Of a stretch of DNA of 24,086 nt, positions 1 to 6,930 are shown piece by piece (the stretch's first letter is position 1; each line of letters opens with the position of its first letter). Source of the stretch: Candidatus Omnitrophica bacterium 4484_49 (GTDB lineage Bacteria; Omnitrophota; Gorgyraeia; Kaelpiales; Kaelpiaceae). The position numbers and the translations under genes were made by a program. Where the stretch lies: the NCBI GenBank assembly GCA_002085265.1, contig NATI01000009.1:1-24086 (forward strand), written 5' to 3'. Below the pieces are notes generated by a model that ran no database searches, had not been told where the DNA came from, and worked only from the letters and a program-made list of their open reading frames with translations.

Positions 1-840
1 ATGCTACCTGCACATGGCTATCCGGGGTTGAGAAAATATAAACATCTGGTTGGCAATTTGGGAAGGGCTTGGTATGACCAGAAGGAACTATTTTCGCAAT
101 ATCCAGCAGCAATTTTAGGGACTTCCAATTGTGTGCTTTTGCCCAAGGATGAGTATAAGGATAGAATGTTTACTATGGGGGTTACAGGTCTTCCCGGAGT
201 AAAGCATATTCAGGGTTATGATTTCAGCCCGATTTTGGAAAGGTTAAAAGAGCTGCCAGAATTAGAAGAACAACCAGGAGAAATAAAATTAAAAACTGGA
301 TTTGGGAAATCTACTATTTTATCATTGGCAGATAAAATTAAAGAATTGGTGGAAAAAGGTAAAATTAAACATTTCTTTTTAGTTGGTGGTTGTGATTCTC
401 CCACTAACAGGAATAATTATTATCGGGAATTTGTTAAGCAATTACCTCCTGATACAGTCGTTTTAACCCTTGCCTGTGGTAAATACAGAATAAATGATCT
501 TGATTTGGGGGAAATTGACGGTATTCCTAGATTAATAGACCTGGGGCAGTGTAATGATTCCATAGTGGCAATTGAGATAGCACAGGCTCTGGCTGAACTT
601 TTTGGAGTTGGAATAAATGAATTGCCTCTGAGTTTAATTTTGATGTGGATGGAGCAAAAAGCAATAGCTATTTTCTGGACTTTGCTTTATCTGGGGATAA
701 AGAACATCTACATCGGCCCAATTTTGCCTGCCTGGGTGAATGAAGATATTTTGAAAGTGCTGGTTTCGGGATATAATGTAAAGTTAATCTCGGAACCGGA
801 GAAAGATTTAGCAAGGATTTTAAATTTAGAAGAGGTGTAG
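1..840 (+). CDS. hcp: Hybrid cluster protein (hydroxylamine reductase), C-terminal part
   Basis: This is the last 279 residues of a protein that normally has about 540. The window opens inside the gene, so the ATG at base 1 is an internal methionine and not the start. Hybrid cluster proteins reduce hydroxylamine or NO in the cytoplasm of anaerobes and are used against nitrosative stress. The ligands expected for the hybrid 4Fe-2O-2S cluster are visible: Cys44 (TSNCVLLPKD), Cys131 (VGGCDS), Cys159 (LACGKYR), Cys184 (GQCNDS), and Glu218 and Lys220 in WMEQKA. All key residues of this half are intact, so the gene looks functional. An OsmC gene follows 30 bases later, probably in the same transcript. 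The family call is firm; the physiological substrate is not shown by sequence. Confidence 0.95.
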   Translation: MLPAHGYPGLRKYKHLVGNLGRAWYDQKELFSQYPAAILGTSNCVLLPKDEYKDRMFTMGVTGLPGVKHIQGYDFSPILERLKELPELEEQPGEIKLKTGFGKSTILSLADKIKELVEKGKIKHFFLVGGCDSPTNRNNYYREFVKQLPPDTVVLTLACGKYRINDLDLGEIDGIPRLIDLGQCNDSIVAIEIAQALAELFGVGINELPLSLILMWMEQKAIAIFWTLLYLGIKNIYIGPILPAWVNEDILKVLVSGYNVKLISEPEKDLARILNLEEV

Positions 841-870
841 AAAAGTTAAAGATATAAAAGGGAGGTTCTT

Positions 871-1275
871 ATGGCTTTGGAAGTAGAAATTAGGTACTTA
901 GAAGGTGAAAAATTTGAGATTAAATCTCTGAAAAGCGGAGCAAAAGCTTATATTGATATCAGAAGGGAAGAAGGTTATATTCCTTCTACTCCTAATTCTT
1001 CAGAGCTATTCTTAGCCTCAATCGGTGGTTGTGTAATGTATTATGCAAAGTTATATTTGGTCAATGCTGGAATAAAATTTGACAAGCTTAAGGTAAGGGT
1101 ATCTGGAGAATGGACTAAACAGCCGGTTTTGATGATTAAAGATATAAAGGTTAAAATTTCCACTGATGCAGAACTCAGAGATAGAAAACAGGCTTTCTTA
1201 AGATTTGTTCATAACTGCCCTGTTCATAATACCATAATAAATACAAAAGAGATAAAGATTGAAATGGAGGAGTAA
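871..1275 (+). CDS. OsmC/Ohr-family protein
   Basis: A 134-residue protein of the OsmC/Ohr superfamily, small cytoplasmic thiol peroxidases that act on organic hydroperoxides. The two family cysteines are present: Cys54 in the IGGCVMYY segment and Cys116 in VHNCPVHNTI, the typical CPVHNT signature near the C-terminus. The length is usual for the family. The start is set by a strong AGGGAGGTT ribosome binding site 5 bases or so before the ATG. It lies just downstream of hcp, so both may serve a redox-stress response. Its stop codon is followed directly by the ATG of a decayed ferritin-like gene at 1276. Whether it belongs to the Ohr or the YhfA-like OsmC branch cannot be settled by eye. Confidence 0.9.
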   Translation: MALEVEIRYLEGEKFEIKSLKSGAKAYIDIRREEGYIPSTPNSSELFLASIGGCVMYYAKLYLVNAGIKFDKLKVRVSGEWTKQPVLMIKDIKVKISTDAELRDRKQAFLRFVHNCPVHNTIINTKEIKIEMEE

Positions 1276-1442
1276 ATGGACGAAAAAATGAAAGTAATGC
1301 TTCTGCTTCCCAGAGAAATGAAATAACTGGGCATTTTATTTATAAAAAACTCGCTAGTTTATCCAAGAATAAAAACAATAGAGAAGTTTTGAATAAAATC
1401 GCAGAAATGGAGCACATAAATCATCAGTTCTTTCTTTTTTAG
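1276..1442 (+). pseudogene. Ferritin-like (VIT1/rubrerythrin-type) N-terminal fragment, frameshifted
   Basis: The stretch opens with a good ribosome binding site (GGAGGAG at 1266-1272) and an ATG touching the OsmC stop. The first frame reads MDEKMKVMLLL and then stops at 1324-1326. One base appears to be missing near 1309: the next frame continues QRNEITGHFIYKKLA and ends EMEHINHQFF, stopping at 1440-1442. Together this resembles the first helices of a ferritin-like domain of the kind found at the N-terminus of VIT1/CCC1-type transporters, with the NEIT, IYKKLA and AEMEH elements. The rest of the domain is absent: at about 1430 the sequence passes directly into a permease fragment. I read it as a gene remnant made by a deletion plus a frameshift. 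A sequencing error could explain the shift but not the missing domain. Confidence 0.65.
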
Positions 1443-1882
1443 TTTCTACACCCACCACTGGGGTGGATTCGATTTTAGCCACTTACTTCCTGATGGGGCA
1501 ATTGTTTGCTATCTTCAGGCCATTGGCCACTTTAATTTCCGGTGGCAATTGTTGTCCGCTGATCCTCGTCTAATAACCGGCGCAGGGAAGTTTCTGCCTT
1601 TCTGGATTAAAATAGTATCAGGAGTGATTCTTTTTGCTTTGATAACTCTGTCCTTAAAGTCCCAAAGTGGTGGGTCTTATATGGAATATAATATAAAGAT
1701 AGAAGTTCCAGATATTCATTGCCAGCACTGTAAAATTACTCTCGAGGGGAAACTTTCTTCACTGACAGGCGTAGAGGAAAGTATATGTAAATGTAGAGGA
1801 GAAAACGGTAAATATTAAAGGTGCACCTGATATAAATGAAGTGAAAGAGGAAATCAATAAAGCAGGTTATAATCCCATTTAG
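1430..1882 (+). pseudogene. Remnant of metal-efflux permease (SO_0444-like) followed by heavy-metal-binding domain
   Basis: Three frames must be joined to read this. From about 1430 to 1573 one frame gives SFLVSTPTTGVDSILATY and then FAIFRPLATLISG, a signature of the DUF318/SO_0444-type Cu/Zn efflux permeases, then stops. A second frame (open from 1549) gives a hydrophobic helix (FWIKIVSGVILFALITLSL) and from Met at 1681 an HMA domain with the metal-binding HCQHC motif. That frame ends at 1816-1818, but an extra T at about 1792 is responsible: removing it gives VEEKTVNIKGAPDINEVK and onward to a stop at 1880-1882, completing a normal 67-residue HMA fold. The permease core between the two hydrophobic parts is missing. 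The HMA part alone may once have been a C-terminal domain of the permease. Its end overlaps the stop of the convergent gene by 3 bases. Confidence 0.7.
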
Positions 1883-2793
1883 TAATCTATTTCTGCTTCT
1901 ATCCTGAGAAGATTAGCGAATCTGTCAACGAGTCCGAAGTTTTCTCCTTGGATATAGATATTCCATCTATTTGACTTATCCCTTTCGGCTTTCAGATATC
2001 TTAGGACATATTCACCTTCCAGTTCTGGAATATCTGAATTGACTACTCTTCCTGTAGGTGCTATTTCAAAAGCTTTGATTTCTCCATTTGGAGTCTGGAA
2101 TTTCACCCATATCCCTGCTTTCTTGATTGCTTCTTTTACTATCCGTATCAACTGCTCTCTGCGAAAGACACTGTTCTCTATTGCAATTTTTCCGTCGGTA
2201 GAGAGCTGCAGGAATATTTCAGCCAGTGCAGGATTATAAGTATGAGCACTTATAGACTTCAAGTCTCTATATTGAGGTAACCTTTTGTAATAGTTAAAAA
2301 GGAAATCTATAACAGTTTTACCTATACCTTTTCTTTGATGTTCTGGATGTATCTCTATTCTTCCAATATACATAGAATTATTTTCTTGATCTATACTTAT
2401 AGTTACACCCCCCAGGTAGATTTCTTCTTGATATACAGTCCATATAAATCTACCAGAAAGTTCTTCATTTTGGTTGACTATAGGTTTCAGATGTATCCAA
2501 TCATTATTCTTGGGATTTTTTATTTCTATGTATGAGAGATTTCCATTTTTATCGTAAAAATATATTTCAACTATGTCTCCTGTTAAATTGCATGCAAATT
2601 GCGGTTTATGTTCCCAACTGTAGTAAACAATTCTATCTCTATGGATTTCAGGGTTTAAATTCTTGGCATCGCCTATGTCAGATGAGAAAGTTGCTTTTAT
2701 TCGTCTGGAGATACTTTCAGTTTTTGGGAGTGGACTAACTGATGTGTTAAAAATTATAAACAGGGATAAAGCATAAAATAAAAGATGGTTCAC
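1879..2793 (-). CDS. GNAT-fold acetyltransferase-like protein with apparent signal peptide
   Basis: The reading frame extends further upstream, but the start is best placed at the GTG at 2793, preceded by AAAGGAGGTGGAG. This gives 304 residues. Residues 1-25 form a hydrophobic signal-peptide-like segment (NHLLFYALSLFIIFNTSVS). A GNAT domain follows at roughly residues 95-200, with the acetyl-CoA loop IEIHPEHQRKGIGKT at residues 147-160 containing the Q/R-x-x-G-x-G pattern. The last 90 residues form an additional region I do not recognise. A secreted or membrane-anchored GNAT is odd because acetyl-CoA is cytoplasmic. It is divergent from the exported protein gene at 2891. Substrate unknown; the GNAT fold call is fairly secure, the export call moderate. 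Confidence 0.7.
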   Translation of the reverse strand: MNHLLFYALSLFIIFNTSVSPLPKTESISRRIKATFSSDIGDAKNLNPEIHRDRIVYYSWEHKPQFACNLTGDIVEIYFYDKNGNLSYIEIKNPKNNDWIHLKPIVNQNEELSGRFIWTVYQEEIYLGGVTISIDQENNSMYIGRIEIHPEHQRKGIGKTVIDFLFNYYKRLPQYRDLKSISAHTYNPALAEIFLQLSTDGKIAIENSVFRREQLIRIVKEAIKKAGIWVKFQTPNGEIKAFEIAPTGRVVNSDIPELEGEYVLRYLKAERDKSNRWNIYIQGENFGLVDRFANLLRIEAEIDY

Positions 2794-2850
2794 CTCCACC
2801 TCCTTTCTCTTAATATAAGTATAACATAATTTTGAAAGCCTCTGATGCAT

Positions 2851-2886
2851 TTGTATTGTAGTGTAACAATAGGGTATATTTATAAT
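2851..2886 (+). promoter_or_regulatory. Promoter of the 2891 gene, probably leaderless
   Basis: TATAAT lies at 2881-2886, only four bases before the ATG at 2891; an overlapping TATATT at 2875-2880 pairs with TTGTAT at 2851-2856 (18-base spacer). Either box places transcription start within a few bases of the ATG, and no ribosome binding site is present. Confidence 0.5.
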
Positions 2887-2890
2887 AGAG

Positions 2891-3409
2891 ATGAAACTAT
2901 TTGAAAAAGTCATTTTGGTAGTGGGTATAACTTCAGTTATGACAGCCCCTTGTTGGTCTCGAAGAGTAAAGGAGCCTATCTGGGAACAATTTTTAAGGAG
3001 CAAAGATGAAACTATAAATTATATAGTTGAAGAAATTATGCATTCTTCCCGGGGAAAGAAATTGATTCAGGATATAAAAAAAGCGTTAGAAGACAACCTA
3101 AGAGAGGGATCTTTTCCCTTGCGGGTAAAAGAGATAATAGTTCCGGCTGGATATGGATATGAGTACAAAGTAGATATATGCTTTTCCCAGAAAGACAAAT
3201 ATGGTCGCTCTTTTATATCTGTTACAATTTATGGTGATACGGAACCAGAAGATTTTTCTGAAGATCCCAGTTGCTGGGATAGGACTAAAGTAATAATGAG
3301 ATGTGTTATTCGGGCTTTAGAGTCACTGGGTATGAATATAATAAGAGAAAAGGCGGATTGTGAAGACCCTTACTGGTATAATTATTATTTATTTTCTGAG
3401 AGCAACTAA
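2891..3409 (+). CDS. Exported protein of unknown function
   Basis: A 172-residue protein not recognised. It begins with a signal-peptide-like segment (charged MKLFEK, then VILVVGITSVMTAPC), so it is probably exported; a cysteine sits at the end of the hydrophobic stretch but the preceding residues are not a classical lipobox. The mature part starts with amphipathic helix-like sequence (residues 25-70) and ends with a beta-rich half. Cysteines at about 95, 117, 126 and 159 could pair in an oxidising compartment. It starts without a ribosome binding site beside a TATAAT box. Its stop codon overlaps the stop of the convergent radical SAM gene by three bases, so there is no room for a terminator between them. 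Confidence 0.6.
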   Translation: MKLFEKVILVVGITSVMTAPCWSRRVKEPIWEQFLRSKDETINYIVEEIMHSSRGKKLIQDIKKALEDNLREGSFPLRVKEIIVPAGYGYEYKVDICFSQKDKYGRSFISVTIYGDTEPEDFSEDPSCWDRTKVIMRCVIRALESLGMNIIREKADCEDPYWYNYYLFSESN

Positions 3410-4980
3410 AAATTTAATACAGGATGTTTTCCCTTTACGAGGTATTTTCTGGCCAAGTCCAGCTTTTCAAAATACCTTAACTTTTCCTGTTGTATCAGCC
3501 AGCGCTGGATAATTCTATAACCAATTACTTTATAGATAACCATCCTCAGTTTCTTTTTCCATTCTCTCAAACCTTTCCTGGGTCCGTATCTTAGTATGTA
3601 ACTGGGGATAAGAAATAGATGCAAATTTAATTTGAAATATCCCTTTCTGTTATAAAACCAGGACATGATTTCCAAAACAGCATTCTGAAGGTTCTGAGGT
3701 GTAAATGGGGGATCAGGTTCAAATAACGGAAATGTTCCATCGTAATATTCCCATCCGATATACTGTAAGGGATAAATTCTGTTCTGGTTTAATAGCCTTT
3801 TCCTCAGTTCTGTTCCCGGAAGTGGAACCGGCAGAAGCACCTGAATGGTATCCAGGCAGGTAGTATCTATGAATTTCTTAAAGGCTTCCACTCTTTCCTG
3901 GGGTGTTTTGTTGTAGTTTACACCTTCTTTTGCAGGATATCCGAATATAAACATTCCATGAATCGCAAAGCCGTAATCTTGATACCTTTTGGTTAATCTT
4001 ACAATATCCTCGGGTTTTAATCCCTTACGCATGGCTTTCAATTCCTCTGCAATCGGGGATTCAAATCCAATTATTACAGTCCTGATTCCGGCATCTTTCA
4101 TTGCTGATAGAAGTTCCTCATCTTTTGCTTTATCCAATCTTATCTGGACAGAAATTTTAAACTTTATGTTTTTTCTGGCCTGATAGCGGGAGAGAAGTTT
4201 GCACAATTTCAATGTATCCTCTCTATCCTGAGCGAACAGGTCATCTACTATAAAGAACTCCCGGATGTTAAATTTTTCATAGTTTTTAGCAATTTCTTCA
4301 ATTAGCCTTTCCGGTGAGGCAAATCGAGGAGCACCCTTTACAGCACAGAATTCACAATTCATTCCGCAGCCTCTGACTCTCCCTAGGGGAAGGAGGACGA
4401 GCCGGGCATATTTTAATAATCCAAAGTCAGGAATTGGAAGAGAATCGAGGTCATTTATTGGAGGCCGAGGGGAGGTATATTTTATCTTCCCATTTTCTTT
4501 GAAGGCAATCCCCCGGATGTCATTTAGGGATTTGTTCTCCTGTATTGCTACAAGTAATTCTTTAATTGTCTCTTCTCCTTCTCCGATAGCAACTGTATCG
4601 ATTCCATTCTGTAATGCTTCCGGAATAGTTTCGGAGACGAAATGATGCCCACCTGTTATGGTGAAGGCTCCCATTTTTTTATAAAATTTTGCCAACTGAT
4701 AAAGTCGGGGAATTGATGAACTCATTCCTCCATAGAAACCAATTGCATCCGCAGGATTTTCCTGCTGTAGCAATTGATGGTTTATTGTCCCTGAGGGATT
4801 TAATACTTCTTTTCTCCAGAAGTTGTTCTCGTCTATCACTTCTGTTTCCCATCCGGGGAGTTTTTTAACTGCAGTTGCTATACATATAGGGCCTAAGGCG
4901 GTAGTTTTATTGAGAAGCGAGGAATAGATGTTGAATTTTGGAAATGCAGGAATTATGATTCTGAAAAGTCTCTTTTTCAT
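3406..4980 (-). CDS. B12-binding-domain radical SAM protein
   Basis: A 524-residue protein with the two-domain layout of the B12-binding radical SAM family. Residues 1-150 form a Rossmann-like domain ending with the typical GEGEET turn. Residues 200-400 are the radical SAM barrel, with the 4Fe-4S motif GCGMNCEFC (Cys205, Cys209, Cys212). A C-terminal helical part of about 120 residues, rich in aromatic and basic residues, follows. The classical DxHxxG cobalamin ligand motif is not visible in the N-terminal domain, so the B12 fold may be present without normal B12 coordination. The ATG at 4980 follows CAGGAGAT at good spacing; an upstream ATG at 5001 lacks such a site. Relatives act on lipids, hopanoids, antibiotics or tRNA, so the substrate cannot be inferred. 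It reads divergently from the exported protein gene at 5149. Confidence 0.88.
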   Translation of the reverse strand: MKKRLFRIIIPAFPKFNIYSSLLNKTTALGPICIATAVKKLPGWETEVIDENNFWRKEVLNPSGTINHQLLQQENPADAIGFYGGMSSSIPRLYQLAKFYKKMGAFTITGGHHFVSETIPEALQNGIDTVAIGEGEETIKELLVAIQENKSLNDIRGIAFKENGKIKYTSPRPPINDLDSLPIPDFGLLKYARLVLLPLGRVRGCGMNCEFCAVKGAPRFASPERLIEEIAKNYEKFNIREFFIVDDLFAQDREDTLKLCKLLSRYQARKNIKFKISVQIRLDKAKDEELLSAMKDAGIRTVIIGFESPIAEELKAMRKGLKPEDIVRLTKRYQDYGFAIHGMFIFGYPAKEGVNYNKTPQERVEAFKKFIDTTCLDTIQVLLPVPLPGTELRKRLLNQNRIYPLQYIGWEYYDGTFPLFEPDPPFTPQNLQNAVLEIMSWFYNRKGYFKLNLHLFLIPSYILRYGPRKGLREWKKKLRMVIYKVIGYRIIQRWLIQQEKLRYFEKLDLARKYLVKGKHPVLNF

Positions 4981-5109
4981 ATTATCTCCTGAATCTAACA
5001 ATAACTGGCAGGGAGATTACATCCATTATTCCAATTACCACCATTTGAAATAATAGCAGTCTTGGGATGCACAGTCAAGTTTATATCCCTTACGGGATGG
5101 ATATTTGTA

Positions 5110-5139
5110 TTGACATATACAGATAGTATTCACTATAAT
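5110..5139 (+). promoter_or_regulatory. Near-consensus promoter of the 5149 gene, leaderless or nearly so
   Basis: TTGACA at 5110-5115 and TATAAT at 5134-5139 are both perfect sigma-70 boxes, 18 bases apart. The ATG at 5149 begins 10 bases after the TATAAT box, so the predicted 5' leader is about 0-3 bases and no ribosome binding site is seen. Confidence 0.75.
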
Positions 5140-5148
5140 TCCTAAAGT

Positions 5149-5586
5149 ATGAAGATAAAGCGGAGTGTTGAAGCAGGACTGATATTTCTTACTTGGGGAT
5201 TCCTTGTGGGTATGGCTGGTCCTCCTCACCTCAGCTACTTACAAAAAGAAATAACTCAACTTCTGGAAAGGATGGCTTCTGATTACTCTTCTGGTAATTA
5301 CCAGGGAATTCTTTCTCACCTGGATCAGGATTTTGAGAATTTAGATGGCTTCAAGGATAGATTGCAGAATGAATTTGTTAATAAAAAAGAACTGCAGTTG
5401 AAATTCTATGTGGATAATATACTTGAAGATAGAGACCTGTTGTTTGTTGGTCTTCACTGGTTTAAGAAATACAGGTCCCGGGAAGGTAATATCGTTAAGG
5501 GAAAAGGTTCCTCCAGTTTCATTTTCCGCAAAGGGACCACGGGGTATAAGTTGTTGTTCGTCCGGGGAGACAATCCTTTCTTTTAA
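5149..5586 (+). CDS. Small exported protein, possibly NTF2/SnoaL-like
   Basis: A 145-residue protein. Residues 1-25 look like a signal peptide (KIKRSVEAG, then LIFLTWGFLVGMAG). The mature part starts with a long helix (residues 28-60, LQKEITQLLERMASDYSSGN) and is followed by beta-rich sequence. This layout, with YSSGNYQGILSHLDQDF, resembles NTF2/SnoaL-like or DUF4440-type periplasmic domains, but I cannot name a family. It follows a near-consensus promoter and its TAA overlaps the ATG of the next gene (TAATG at 5584-5588), so the two are translationally coupled and probably work in the same compartment. Confidence 0.6.
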   Translation: MKIKRSVEAGLIFLTWGFLVGMAGPPHLSYLQKEITQLLERMASDYSSGNYQGILSHLDQDFENLDGFKDRLQNEFVNKKELQLKFYVDNILEDRDLLFVGLHWFKKYRSREGNIVKGKGSSSFIFRKGTTGYKLLFVRGDNPFF

Positions 5587-5936
5587 TGAATTCCTGGCGT
5601 AATAAATTCTATCTTTTATTTCTTTTTTCTCTAATTGTGAATGCTCCGGTTACCTTTGCCACTTCTCCTCGGGATATAGAGATTAAGATAATAGGGACTA
5701 AAGTATATGTGAAAGTTTATCATCATGTAATTAACCCTCGCCAGCATTACATCAAGTTCATTTATGTATATGTGAATGGAAGATGGCGGGTAAAACAGAG
5801 GTTTTTTTATCAGCAAAATCCCGAATATCAGGAAGCAGTATTTAATATTCCTTCTCTACATCGAGGAGATGAGGTATTAGTAATTGCCTATTGTAATCTC
5901 CATGGCAAACTTGATAAAATGGCTATTACTCCTTAA
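5586..5936 (+). CDS. Exported superoxide reductase-like (desulfoferrodoxin-fold) protein
   Basis: A 116-residue protein with a clear signal peptide (residues 1-26, NKFYLLFLFSLIVNAPVTFA). The mature part matches the pattern of the Fe centre II domain of superoxide reductase/desulfoferrodoxin: HHVINPRQHYIKFIYVYVNG aligns with the two-histidine segment (His46 or 47, His54), and AYCNLHGK supplies the Cys103 and His106 ligands. The N-terminal histidine that is the remaining Fe ligand (KHVPVI in classical enzymes) has no obvious counterpart; the segment here reads SPRDIEIKII. It also lacks the N-terminal rubredoxin-like domain. It could be an exported, four-ligand relative or a SoxZ/SoxY-like fold member; catalytic activity is uncertain. 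Coupled to the upstream exported protein through TAATG. Confidence 0.65.
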   Translation: MNSWRNKFYLLFLFSLIVNAPVTFATSPRDIEIKIIGTKVYVKVYHHVINPRQHYIKFIYVYVNGRWRVKQRFFYQQNPEYQEAVFNIPSLHRGDEVLVIAYCNLHGKLDKMAITP

Positions 5937-5998
5937 ACATACTTAACTTATCTTTTCTATTTTATACAGATTTTTAAGCGCTTCTTCGTAGAAAAGAC

Positions 5999-6045
5999 TT
6001 GACTTTCAGAAATTATATTGCTATATTTAAATATAATTATATAAT
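5999..6045 (+). promoter_or_regulatory. Promoter of the arsR-like gene
   Basis: TTGACT (5999-6004) and TATATT (6022-6027) are separated by 17 bases. A second TATAAT at 6040-6045, eight bases before the ATG at 6054, pairs with TTGCTA (6018-6023) at 16 bases. The ArsR operator at 6013-6036 lies between or across these boxes, as expected for autorepression. Confidence 0.55.
6013..6036 (+). promoter_or_regulatory. ArsR operator, upstream copy
   Basis: A 24-base AT-rich site with the palindromic core ATATTTAAATAT. It matches the site at 6403-6426 at 21 of 24 positions: TTATAT, one varying base, GCTATATT, two varying bases, AATATAA. It overlaps the promoter of the repressor gene itself. Confidence 0.7.
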
Positions 6046-6053
6046 AGTTGAAG

Positions 6054-6389
6054 ATGATTGCCCAATATGAAAAATTATTCAAGGCACTGGGAGATAAAAG
6101 CAGGTTAAGGATTTTAAAAATGCTTGAGTTAAGACCAATGTGCGTCTGTGAAATTAGATATATTTTAAAGTTAAGTCAACCCACTGTTTCCGGCCATTTG
6201 AAGATTTTAAAAGAAGCCGGGCTTGTTAAGGATAAAAAAAATGGTCTCTGGGTAACTTATAGTATAAAGAAAGACAGATTAAATAATGGAGTATTGAATA
6301 TTTTGAAAAATTTAGAGAAGGACAGCCAAATCAGAAAGGATTTGAAATTAGTTGAAAGTATTTCCCGGGAGATTGTCTCCAGGCTATAA
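6054..6389 (+). CDS. arsR: ArsR/SmtB-family metalloregulator
   Basis: A 111-residue winged-helix repressor. The N-terminal FKALGDKSRLRILKML and the recognition helix region LSQPTVSGHLKILKEAGLV are typical of the family. The MCVCE motif (Cys30 and Cys32 when counted from this ATG) at the start of the DNA-binding helix is the ELCVCDL-type arsenite/antimonite site of ArsR, so the likely inducer is a trivalent metalloid or another thiophilic metal. A TTG at 6048 could add two residues, but the ATG fits the nearby TATAAT better; neither has a ribosome binding site. It is flanked by two copies of its probable operator, one in its own promoter and one just after its stop, before the HdrA-like and ferredoxin genes. 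No arsenic pump or methylase follows, which is unusual. Confidence 0.88.
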   Translation: MIAQYEKLFKALGDKSRLRILKMLELRPMCVCEIRYILKLSQPTVSGHLKILKEAGLVKDKKNGLWVTYSIKKDRLNNGVLNILKNLEKDSQIRKDLKLVESISREIVSRL

Positions 6390-6402
6390 ATTTTTTGCCA
6401 GT

Positions 6403-6426
6403 TTATATCGCTATATTGCAATATAA
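6403..6426 (+). promoter_or_regulatory. ArsR operator, downstream copy
   Basis: A 24-base site starting 13 bases after the arsR stop, with the perfect core palindrome ATATTGCAATAT and 21 of 24 identities to the upstream site at 6013-6036. A weak TTGCCA at 6395-6400 may be the -35 of a second, ArsR-controlled promoter for the genes at 6503 and 6931. Confidence 0.7.
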
Positions 6427-6502
6427 CGAATAAGGTTAATATGAAAGAGAAGAGAAAGCAGAAAAATACCAGAGAAAATCACTTAAAAGGAGGTGAGTTG
6501 AG

Positions 6503-6871
6503 ATGGCAGAACAGAAGCCAAGGTTTATCATGTGTATCTGTACAGGACAGTGTCCGGGGTTTTCCAGTTTAGATTTATGGCAGTTAATTAATACCGTCAG
6601 GGGGGAGATGGATGTGGAATATGCCATCGTTCATCCTCAGTTATGCGTTGATGATGGAGATAGATTCTTCAAAGATTATATCAAGCCCGGTGTGAAATAT
6701 GTAATTGGTGCCTGCGATCCCAAGATGCAAAGGAAAATGTTTAAGGATGCCTTTGCTGAAGCTGGAGGAAATTTTGACGAACAGGTAATTGCTTTGGATT
6801 TGAGAAATATGACCACAGAAGAAGCAATAAATAAAGTGAAGGAAGCGTTGAGTTCCTTAGTGAATGCCTAA
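6503..6871 (+). CDS. HdrA N-terminal-domain-like protein
   Basis: A 122-residue protein that resembles the N-terminal domain of heterodisulfide reductase subunit A, standing alone without the FAD and ferredoxin domains. The N-terminal CICTGQC cluster (Cys11, Cys13, Cys17) and the later pair HPQLCVDDGD (Cys48) and YVIGACDPKMQRKMF (Cys71) follow the HdrA order, where this segment reads like CSDPGQ and then VVAACSPRMHE. In HdrA these cysteines belong to an Fe-S site. AAAAGGAGGTGAG precedes the ATG. It lies between an ArsR operator and a ferredoxin gene, so an electron-transfer or thiol-redox role switched on by metalloid is likely but unproven. Confidence 0.7.
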   Translation: MAEQKPRFIMCICTGQCPGFSSLDLWQLINTVRGEMDVEYAIVHPQLCVDDGDRFFKDYIKPGVKYVIGACDPKMQRKMFKDAFAEAGGNFDEQVIALDLRNMTTEEAINKVKEALSSLVNA

Positions 6872-6930
6872 ATGCATTAATTATGCGTTCATCCATTGAG
6901 GTATATCTTTAATCTATTGGAGGTGGGAAT

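Noticed and set aside
1..3. ATG at the first base as the start of a complete 279-residue protein.
   Set aside because: The frame is the C-terminal half of Hcp (the MLPAHGYP segment is internal), so the true start lies upstream of the window.
2794..3003. Upstream extension of the GNAT frame giving 374 residues.
   Set aside because: It runs through the divergent gene at 2891 and the promoter region, while a strong ribosome binding site points to the GTG at 2793.
6441..6502. Short frame from ATG at 6441 that overlaps the HdrA-like gene.
   Set aside because: It has no ribosome binding site, and the motif-bearing frame begins at 6503 with an excellent one.
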